From: Solobacterium sp.
Lineage (GTDB): Bacteria > Bacillota_I > Bacilli_A > Erysipelotrichales > Erysipelotrichaceae
Reading direction: 5' to 3'
Assembly (NCBI GenBank): GCA_017543025.1
Contig: JAFYGX010000238.1
Location: forward strand, 1 to 41,885
DNA length: 41,885 bases
In this document: piece by piece, positions 35,878-41,885 of the stretch
Layout of the letters: each line of letters starts with the position of its first letter
How positions within the stretch are numbered: the stretch's first letter is position 1
Notes under the pieces: generated by a model
Seen by the model: the letters and a program-made list of their open reading frames with translations, nothing else
Databases searched by the model: none
Told to the model about the DNA's origin: nothing
Translations under genes and position numbers: made by a program

Positions 35878-37142
35878 ATTCGTACGATATCGTAATTATC
35901 GGCGGCGGACCGGCTGGACTTGCGGCTGCAGTCTCCGCACGTAAAGAAGGGATTGAAAAGATCCTGATTCTGGAACGCGACAAAGAACTCGGCGGTATTC
36001 TGAACCAGTGCATTCACAATGGATTCGGTCTGCATACCTTTAAAGAAGAGCTTACCGGGCCGGAATATGCATATCGCTTTATTGAGCAGGTGCTTGAGGC
36101 AAAGATTGAATACCGGCTGAATACCATGGTTATGGATATCTCTCCGGAGCGTGTGGTTACAGCCATGAGCAGGGAAGACGGCATGTATCAGATTCAGGCC
36201 GGAGCAGTGATTCTGGCGATGGGCTGCCGGGAACGGCCAAGAGGTGCACTCAATATTCCGGGCTACCGGCCGGCTGGAATTTTCTCTGCCGGAACTGCGC
36301 AGCGTCTGGTAAATATTGAAGGCTATATGCCGGGCCGTGAGGTTGTGATTCTCGGTTCCGGAGACATCGGTCTGATCATGGCGCGGCGTATGACGCTGGA
36401 AGGCGCAAAGGTAAAGGTTGTGGCGGAACTGCTTCCTTATTCGGGCGGACTGAAGCGGAATATCGTACAGTGCCTGGATGACTTCGGCATTCCTCTCAAG
36501 CTCTCGCATACGGTTGTCGATATTGAAGGCAAAGAACATGTCACAGCAGTAACGATTGCACAGGTTGACAGTCATAACAAGCCGATTCCGGGAACAGAGG
36601 AACGCTATACCTGCGATACACTTCTGCTCTCCTGCGGCCTGATTCCGGAAAATGAGCTTTCCTTGAAGGCCGGTGTCCGGATGAGTCCTGTTACCAGCGG
36701 TCCGATTGTCAACGAAAGTCTTGAAACGAATATTCCGGGCGTATTTGCCTGCGGAAACGTTCTTCACGTACATGATCTGGTCGACTATGTGTCAGAAGAA
36801 GCGACAAAAGCCGGCGCAAATGCGGCGAAGTTCGTAAAGAACGGCGGTAAGGATGAAGCGGCCGGGCATGTTGTTGAAGTCAAGGCGACAGACGGTGCGC
36901 GGTACACTGTTCCGTGCACGATCGATACGGATAAGATGGATGATCTTCTGACGGTCCGGTTCCGTGTCGGGGCTGTGTATAAGAATTCCTTTGTCAGCGT
37001 TTATTTCGATGACGAACGTGTAATGCACAATAAGAAGCGGATTCTTGCGCCGGGTGAAATGGAACAGGTCATCCTGCAGAAGAAGAAACTCCTTGAGAAA
37101 CCGGATCTGAAGACCATTACGGTAAAGATTGAGGCGGAATAA
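35874..37142 (+). CDS. NAD(P)/FAD-dependent oxidoreductase, partner of GlpA
   Basis: A 422-residue pyridine-nucleotide-disulfide-type flavoprotein. The FAD motif is IVIIGGGPAGLAAAVSARKEG and the NAD-binding motif VVILGSGDIGLIMARRM. The CxxxxC redox pair of thioredoxin reductases is not evident. GVFACGNVLHVHDLVDYVSEE is the C-terminal FAD-contact segment. In glycerol operons of anaerobic Firmicutes this protein sits between GlpA and a DUF1667 protein and probably hands electrons from GlpA to NAD or another carrier. It fills the place of E. coli GlpB but is not the same family. It overlaps glpA by 4 bp. Confidence 0.9.
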   Translation: MNSYDIVIIGGGPAGLAAAVSARKEGIEKILILERDKELGGILNQCIHNGFGLHTFKEELTGPEYAYRFIEQVLEAKIEYRLNTMVMDISPERVVTAMSREDGMYQIQAGAVILAMGCRERPRGALNIPGYRPAGIFSAGTAQRLVNIEGYMPGREVVILGSGDIGLIMARRMTLEGAKVKVVAELLPYSGGLKRNIVQCLDDFGIPLKLSHTVVDIEGKEHVTAVTIAQVDSHNKPIPGTEERYTCDTLLLSCGLIPENELSLKAGVRMSPVTSGPIVNESLETNIPGVFACGNVLHVHDLVDYVSEEATKAGANAAKFVKNGGKDEAAGHVVEVKATDGARYTVPCTIDTDKMDDLLTVRFRVGAVYKNSFVSVYFDDERVMHNKKRILAPGEMEQVILQKKKLLEKPDLKTITVKIEAE

Positions 37143-37143
37143 C

Positions 37144-37503
37144 ATGGAGAAAAGAGAACTGACATGCATTGGCTGCCCGATGGGCTGCCAGATCACAGTA
37201 GAACTGGAAGGAACCGAAATCCTTTCCGTCAAAGGCAACACCTGCGCAATCGGTGACCGCTATGCCCGCAATGAAGTCATTCACCCGGAGCGTACTGTCA
37301 CTTACACCGTCGTAGTGGACGGTGGAGATAAACCGAGATGTTCGGTTAAAACTGCCGGAAATATCCCGAAGGATAAAATTGCGGAATGCATGAAGGAAAT
37401 TGATGCGGTCCGCATCAAAGCACCAGTAAAGATTGGTGACGTTGTTATTGAGAATGTGCTTGGAACCGGCGTTAATGTCGTAGCGACCCGCAACGTTCTC
37501 TAA
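37144..37503 (+). CDS. DUF1667 Cys-rich protein, probable Fe-S partner of GlpA
   Basis: A 119-residue protein with the pattern CIGCPMGC (C8, C11, C15) and C34 in KGNTCAIGDRYA, which looks like a 4Cys site for an iron-sulfur cluster or metal. C-terminal parts are KTAGNIPKDKIAECMKEI and a beta-rich end. DUF1667 proteins follow the two flavoproteins in many Firmicutes glycerol operons and are likely the third subunit of the dehydrogenase complex. The ATG lies just after the previous TAA, with GAGGCGGA upstream. It is the last gene before the operon terminator. Confidence 0.88.
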   Translation: MEKRELTCIGCPMGCQITVELEGTEILSVKGNTCAIGDRYARNEVIHPERTVTYTVVVDGGDKPRCSVKTAGNIPKDKIAECMKEIDAVRIKAPVKIGDVVIENVLGTGVNVVATRNVL

Positions 37504-37514
37504 AAGCGCAACAG

Positions 37515-37545
37515 AGAGGAGCTGAACGATTCAGCTCCTTTCCGT
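37515..37545 (+). terminator. Terminator of the glycerol operon
   Basis: AGGAGCTGA (37517-37525) pairs with TCAGCTCCT (37531-37539) around a 5-base loop, followed by TTCCGTTTC. Confidence 0.85.
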
Positions 37546-37572
37546 TTCTCTCATATGGATGGTGCAGGGTAG

Positions 37573-37692
37573 AAGAAAAAACAGGCGGGAATCGTATATT
37601 ACATAGAAGATTCCTGCCTGCTGTGCGGAAACTGCGCTGACCTTTGCCCGACTGATGCGATCGATGTCAATCAGATCAGAGCTGAATTGTGA
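37573..37692 (+). pseudogene. 4Fe-4S ferredoxin fragment
   Basis: After an in-frame TAG at 37570-37572 the frame reads, near its end, YYIEDSCLLCGNCADLCP then TDAIDVNQIRAEL and a TGA at 37690. The spacing CxxCxxCxxxCP is exactly that of a bacterial ferredoxin cluster. Ferredoxins of this kind usually have two such clusters and about 55 residues; here only one is present. No ATG, GTG or TTG lies between the upstream stop and the motif, though GGCGGGA (37584-37590) sits just before ATC GTA. It is either a decayed ferredoxin or a very small product with an unusual start. Confidence 0.6.
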
Positions 37693-37753
37693 AGACGAAA
37701 ACAGAAGGCGCCGGATCAGAGAAAAGCTTCTGCCGGACGTGCGGAACAGAAAT

Positions 37754-37815
37754 GGCTCTCCATTTTTCAGGGTTATGACAAATTCGGCATAACTGAAAAT
37801 TCTGGAGAGCCTTTT
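37754..37815 (+). terminator. Long hairpin, probable terminator
   Basis: GGCTCTCCA (37754-37762) pairs with TGGAGAGCC (37803-37811), TTTTCA with TGAAAA, and GTTATG (37772-37777) with CATAAC (37788-37793), with small interior loops; TTTT follows. The 21-pair stem is unusually long for a plain terminator. Confidence 0.65.
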
Positions 37816-37964
37816 ATGGCGTTCACTGGCTTGCAGAGCGGATCAGTGTATTAACAGGGATGGATATTAACGAAGAAAAACCTGATGGTTTCTGATGAAA
37901 TTCTGAAATCAGCTGCAGGAATACAGGAGTCTGTATATGATACCTGTAAAGGAGGGTTGATCGT

Positions 37965-38420
37965 ATGCCCGATATGAAGCAGGCCAGATATTTTTTCGAA
38001 CATCAGTTTCTTCCGAAGGTATTCTATGAAAACAGGCAGGGGGTTCCTGTCGGAATAAAGAAGAACCCCGATGTGATTCATCTGAACTGGGAAAATATAC
38101 TGAAGAATTATAATCTGGAAGACCCGTTTCCTCAGGATGCGTGGAAAACACAGATGTTTGAGATTGATCCGCATCTGGCGTGTATCCGGCTGCTGTGTCC
38201 GGAGGCAGTTAATGAAACGGACTGCTGCTGGATTTTCATGCTGTTTCGGTATGATTTCACAAAAATGTTTTACTTTACGGTGGAAAAAGGAGGCTTTCTC
38301 GGTGCCGGGCCGTACCTCTGCGGATGGAATCCCGAGCTGAAGCACATCCTGTTCGGACAGTGTGAGCCGGACAGAGAAAAAGCACTTGACCGTGCAATCG
38401 AACTGTTTCCGACTGTCTGA
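37965..38420 (+). CDS. Unknown protein, 151 aa
   Basis: A soluble, mixed alpha/beta protein with no signal or membrane segment. It begins MPDMKQARYFFEHQFLPKVF and contains ETDCCWIFMLFRYDFTKMFYFTVEKGG and a C-terminal helix EPDREKALDRAIELF. I do not recognise the family. AAAGGAGGG lies 8 bases upstream of the ATG, so translation is likely efficient. It stands alone and converges with the CARF-HEPN gene, 12 bp between stops, with no terminator visible in that gap. Confidence 0.75.
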   Translation: MPDMKQARYFFEHQFLPKVFYENRQGVPVGIKKNPDVIHLNWENILKNYNLEDPFPQDAWKTQMFEIDPHLACIRLLCPEAVNETDCCWIFMLFRYDFTKMFYFTVEKGGFLGAGPYLCGWNPELKHILFGQCEPDREKALDRAIELFPTV

Positions 38421-38432
38421 ATCCCGGATTCC

Positions 38433-40325
38433 TCAGTTATTCTGCTGTCTGTTCTGTGATTTTTCTTTTTCTTCCAGTACGCGGGCAGCTGTTTTCACTT
38501 CAGCGCAGCTGATCGTTACAACGGAAGGGTTCCTGCCGCTGATGTTCTCGCTGACCTTGTCAAAGAGGTCGATGAAATACTGAATACACTCGGTAATCAC
38601 GCGAAGCTGTCCACTGTCCGCCTTCTCGTCCGGAAACAGAGTGTCCGGTTCATCATAATCATTTTCCGCATGGTTGGTGTTGTTGCGAATGGTTCCGATG
38701 CGAAGATAAGCAAACAGAAGATCTTCCAGCAACTGTCTGTCATCACATGCGGTATAGCCGGTGATGAAATCCGGATTGGTATTGTCAAGGCATGCAAGCA
38801 TCTCTCTTGCGTTTACACGCTGATGTCCGATCGTGTTGGAAGAATGCCGGAAGTAAAAATAATTCTTTATGAAGTAGTGATTGATGCTGTCCATCTTCCA
38901 GTGTTCGTAGGATTTCATCTGCATGCGCTTTCTGGCGAAGAGCTCCGTGACAGATTTCTTCTGGCTTTCATCATTGCAGTAATAGAACATGCCGCGCGAT
39001 ACAATATCTTCCGGTGCCTTCGCTTCGATCAGTGTGAGACAGGCCTGATAGAAGCCTTTTGAATACGCCCATCTGATACGGTCGATAAAACCGGAGTCAT
39101 CTGAGGTCACAAGTCTGCCGTAGTCTTTCCGGATGCCTTCGGACATCAGGGAGAAAAGCTGGCTGACAGGATCGTCGGAGGAGACATCAAATCCGTTCCG
39201 GAACAGCTCCCGAAGAGTTGATATTCCTTTTTCGAGATCCATGGTGCTGCAGAGGGAAAGACCTGTATCGATTCGCTTCATGGCATAGACCATCTGTTCG
39301 ATCTGCTTGTTTCTGGAGCCGCTGTTCTCCCAGCATTCCACAATCATGTCGGCTTTGCCGTAGTTCAGAAAAGTCTTTACTGCTGCGATCATCGATGTGA
39401 GATCGAAGGTTTCCGTGCTCTCCCGGATCATGCCGGACAGATGGGTAAACGCTTCGGTGGGGGTACAGACCCGCCTGATTTCAATCTGTTCTCCATTCAG
39501 CATGTCGAGAATATTGAGCACTCCCAGCATGATGAGGTTTTCCTCCATATCATCGCTGTTCATGGCCACATAGATGTTGATGTTTTCGGTTCCTTCGGCC
39601 ATGAAGTTCTTTGCCGCCTTCAGCATGACATCGACCGAAGGTTTTCCCTGCTCATTCATCGCGGGAATAAACTGAATCTTCGTGTTTTCGTTTTCCTTCA
39701 GAATGGAGAGCTTGCTGAAATCCCTGAGCTCCAGATACAGGTAGTTCCTGATCTGTTTCAGATAGGCAGCTTCCTTACCTCTCGCATCCGGGAACGATCC
39801 CATCATTTCCTTTTTCAGTTCTTCGTACAGTGTGGGATCAGAGGCGAGTCTGTCAAAAAAACGGTTGAACTTTTCATGAGTTCCGTTTTCGGAATGATTT
39901 TTAAAGAACGCTGCGGCAAACTCCTCAATGCGGTTTCGTTCATCCTGCGGAATCCAGTTGTCATCATTTTTCGGATCGAGAAAGAGATCATCCCGGAACT
40001 GGGACAGACGGTAACGGAACAGGTTCTCTGCAGAAAGCGTGCTGAGATCGGAATCATAGAAGGTTCTGCCGCTCACGATATCGTACGCTGTTTCAGAATC
40101 GTCGTCCTTGGATGCCAGAAATGTGCCGAGTACATAGATCTGATCAATGCGGACGGAAGAAAGCAGGTATTTTGTCGTTGCTTCTGCTGTAAGAAGCGCG
40201 TCGGTATACTTGTTCTCTTCACCTTCCTTTACACAGTAATAACGGACAGGAATTCCCTTTCCCGCCTCATAGAGCGATGTGAATAAAATGTTATAAGTCT
40301 TCGTGTTACGTTCTGTTTCTGTCAT
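38433..40325 (-). CDS. Candidate CARF-HEPN protein (Csx1/TM1812-like), orphan
   Basis: A 630-residue protein resembling the CRISPR-associated TM1812/Csx1-type ring-nucleotide-activated RNases. Residues 9-70 begin with a beta-strand core like a CARF domain (YNILFTSLYEAGKG, IDQIYVLGTFL) and residues 249-275 (INIYVAMNSDDMEENLIM) occupy the position of the second CARF strand-loop. FDLTSMIAAVKTFLNYGKAD at 307-326 is typical of the link helix in that family. WAYSKGFYQACLTLIEAKAP (419-438) starts the HEPN part, and RNNTNH (R547, H552) is an R-x4-H HEPN nuclease motif. The usual 'DITHGFR' nucleotide loop is degenerate. No cas gene or CRISPR array is near. Family assignment is from pattern only. Confidence 0.62.
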   Translation of the reverse strand: MTETERNTKTYNILFTSLYEAGKGIPVRYYCVKEGEENKYTDALLTAEATTKYLLSSVRIDQIYVLGTFLASKDDDSETAYDIVSGRTFYDSDLSTLSAENLFRYRLSQFRDDLFLDPKNDDNWIPQDERNRIEEFAAAFFKNHSENGTHEKFNRFFDRLASDPTLYEELKKEMMGSFPDARGKEAAYLKQIRNYLYLELRDFSKLSILKENENTKIQFIPAMNEQGKPSVDVMLKAAKNFMAEGTENINIYVAMNSDDMEENLIMLGVLNILDMLNGEQIEIRRVCTPTEAFTHLSGMIRESTETFDLTSMIAAVKTFLNYGKADMIVECWENSGSRNKQIEQMVYAMKRIDTGLSLCSTMDLEKGISTLRELFRNGFDVSSDDPVSQLFSLMSEGIRKDYGRLVTSDDSGFIDRIRWAYSKGFYQACLTLIEAKAPEDIVSRGMFYYCNDESQKKSVTELFARKRMQMKSYEHWKMDSINHYFIKNYFYFRHSSNTIGHQRVNAREMLACLDNTNPDFITGYTACDDRQLLEDLLFAYLRIGTIRNNTNHAENDYDEPDTLFPDEKADSGQLRVITECIQYFIDLFDKVSENISGRNPSVVTISCAEVKTAARVLEEKEKSQNRQQNN

Positions 40326-40567
40326 AATCCACCTTTTTCTGCTTTTAAAACTATATCTCTGTTTATGCGGAATGGCAAAACAAACACGGGAGAGTATCCG
40401 TATGCCCTGCTTTCATCATTGATCGGAATGTCTGCGTTACAAAGAGCCTCAGGATGTATGGAAAGATCAGAACTGCAGCGAACATAGGTGTGTCTGCGGT
40501 CTGATGGAATTCATTCGCCGGCAGAATAATCCGGAATGAAAAAAGGTATTTCCGGTTGTGAAAACCC

Positions 40568-41885
40568 ATGCATGAGACACTTGTAGAGAAATACACTTCC
40601 CTTCAGAATACTGTCTCCAATCGGGAACTTATGAACGATGAGGCTCTATGGAATACGATTGACAAACTGGTTCTTGACATTATGGCAGATAACGAAGATA
40701 AAGCCGGTCAGATCACAAAGCTGACAGCGCAGATTAATCGAGACTTCCATACTTCTTCCAGTCCGTCATCCCAGTTTCCAAACCGTGCTCCGATCCAGAA
40801 CAGCAGAGAAAAGACAGGGAGAAAGCAAGGCGGCCAGCCTGGGCATAAAGGACATCCGAGGAAGCAGCTTGAAACAACCGAGCCAATCGTAAATCTTGCC
40901 TTCCCGGATGAAGTGAAACAGAATCCCGAAGAATATGAATATGCCGGCATAAAAAGCAGAAAACTCGTTGATGTAAAGATGAAAGTCTCTGTCACCGAAG
41001 TGCGCTCAGCTGTATTCCGGAATAAACTCACAGGGAAAGAAGTATACCGTGATTTTCCCGAAGGAATGAAAAATGAGATAAATTATGGTGCTGGTCTGAA
41101 AGCATACTGTAATCTGATGAACAATTATCTGAATGTACCGCTTCGTAAATGCGCATCATTCCTGAAGGACATAACACACGGGGAAATAGAGATCGCTCCT
41201 TCAACCATTTTCAAACTCGGAAGAGAATTCTCCAAGCGCACAAAAAAGGAGCGGGCAAAGATATTCTTAAATCTGCTTAATTCTCCATTTATGCATAGCG
41301 ATGCGACCACGATCCGAATTTGCGGCATTCTGTATTTCGTCTATGTTTCATCCAACGGAAAAGATGTTCTGTATCAATTCCGTCGGAAGAAGGGAGATGA
41401 AGGAGTCAAAGGTACTCCGGTTGAAGAATACTTATTCGTACTGATTCACGATCATGATGTAACGTATTTCAAATACGGAGGAGCACATCAGAAATGCGAA
41501 GCTCATGAAGCAAGATATGTCAAAGACAGTATCGCAAATGAGCCTGACCTTGAATGGAATAAGCAGATGGATGAGCATTTGAAGTGGATTATCCACAACT
41601 TCAAGATTGGCAATTTGAATGATGATGAATCTATCACGAGAGCCAAGGAGCGGTATTATGAAATCCTGGAGCTGGCCATGAAAGAGTATTCTGAGATGCC
41701 GGAGTCAAAACTCAAATACTATAAGAACGGCTTCAATACTGCGAAGCGACTGAAGGAATATGGTGAAAATCTCTTGTATTTCCTGACTCACCCGGAGATA
41801 CCCCATACAAACAATGAAGCGGAGAGACGCGGAAGAAGGCTGAAGACAAAGACCCGGGTGATAGGAACATTCAGGAGTTTCCGGA
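40568..41885 (+). CDS. IS66-family transposase, 3' end outside the window
   Basis: An uninterrupted frame of 439 codons runs to the right edge. It has an N-terminal leucine-rich helix, then GRKQGGQPGHKGH (the zinc/HTH-adjacent motif of IS66 TnpC), MHSDATTIRI with the first catalytic Asp, HQKCEAHEARYVKD, and THPEIPHTNNEAERRGRRLK with the catalytic Glu region TNNxAER. It belongs to the solo IS66-type transposases of Firmicutes; tnpA and tnpB of classical IS66 are not seen upstream. The start is uncertain: ATG 40568 is the first after an in-frame TGA at 40559 but has no clear ribosome site. Terminal inverted repeats could not be placed. Confidence 0.88.
   Translation, partial: MHETLVEKYTSLQNTVSNRELMNDEALWNTIDKLVLDIMADNEDKAGQITKLTAQINRDFHTSSSPSSQFPNRAPIQNSREKTGRKQGGQPGHKGHPRKQLETTEPIVNLAFPDEVKQNPEEYEYAGIKSRKLVDVKMKVSVTEVRSAVFRNKLTGKEVYRDFPEGMKNEINYGAGLKAYCNLMNNYLNVPLRKCASFLKDITHGEIEIAPSTIFKLGREFSKRTKKERAKIFLNLLNSPFMHSDATTIRICGILYFVYVSSNGKDVLYQFRRKKGDEGVKGTPVEEYLFVLIHDHDVTYFKYGGAHQKCEAHEARYVKDSIANEPDLEWNKQMDEHLKWIIHNFKIGNLNDDESITRAKERYYEILELAMKEYSEMPESKLKYYKNGFNTAKRLKEYGENLLYFLTHPEIPHTNNEAERRGRRLKTKTRVIGTFRSFR

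Larger units (their letters stand above)
37546..37964. other. 419-bp spacer after the glycerol operon
   Basis: It holds the ferredoxin fragment (37573-37692) and a long hairpin (37754-37815), followed by the ribosome site of the next gene. Nothing else was recognised. Confidence 0.6.

Noticed and set aside
34420..36773. Large minus-strand frames opposite the glycerol dehydrogenase genes
   Set aside because: They mirror glpA and the oxidoreductase gene; the plus-strand genes have clear motifs and start sites.
39441..40286. Plus-strand frame of about 281 codons opposite the CARF-HEPN gene
   Set aside because: No ribosome site, no domain, and entirely inside the better-supported minus-strand gene.

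Overview
The window looks like a piece of a gut-type Firmicutes chromosome of roughly 50% GC, possibly from Erysipelotrichaceae or a relative. This rests on purine-rich Shine-Dalgarno sites, intrinsic terminators after most units, PTS sugar uptake, an sdpRI-type immunity pair and a glpK-glpF-glpA-oxidoreductase-DUF1667 glycerol operon. The family assignment is inference. No rRNA, tRNA or CRISPR array was seen.

Layout: (1) 1-524, the 3' end of a group II intron lying antisense in a CPBP-type membrane protease gene. (2) 739-5934, a small unknown gene, a 42-residue membrane peptide, then a MoxR ATPase / DUF58 / transglutaminase operon. (3) 6140-15923, a sugar-acid region: an AraC regulator divergent from uxuA-uxuB, a second AraC regulator divergent from a PTS operon (EIIBC, beta-glucuronidase, GH1 6-phospho-beta-glucosidase, EIIA). 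Glucuronides can be split and the aglycone or beta-glucosides used through the PTS; UxuB and UxuA carry the fructuronate-mannonate-KDG steps, while the isomerase UxaC and KDG kinase are not in the window. (4) 16200-20250, a large MscS-type channel with two extracytoplasmic domains, followed by a lipoprotein with a duplicated domain.

(5) 20482-28280, a run of small units: an unknown cytosolic protein, a small protein with a double-glycine leader-like N-terminus divergent from sdpR-sdpI, a deoxyribosyltransferase-like protein, a DUF3160 lipoprotein and partner, an HD hydrolase, a His-rich MarR regulator with its own double operator, TatD and a small XRE regulator. (6) 28741-31401, a zinc-ribbon membrane protein, a type-B carboxylesterase and a PPOX-fold protein. 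(7) 31402-37545, the glycerol operon with a long structured leader: GlpK phosphorylates glycerol entering through GlpF, and GlpA with two partner proteins oxidises glycerol-3-phosphate. A fragment of a 4Fe-4S ferredoxin follows.

(8) 37965-41885, an unknown gene, an orphan protein with CARF-like and HEPN features (candidate cyclic-oligonucleotide-activated RNase with no cas genes in view), and an IS66-type transposase running off the right edge. The candidates most worth following up are the orphan CARF-HEPN protein, the GG-leader protein beside sdpRI, the beta-glucuronidase inside a PTS operon, and the glpK leader together with a GlpK that lacks the HPr-phosphorylated histidine.
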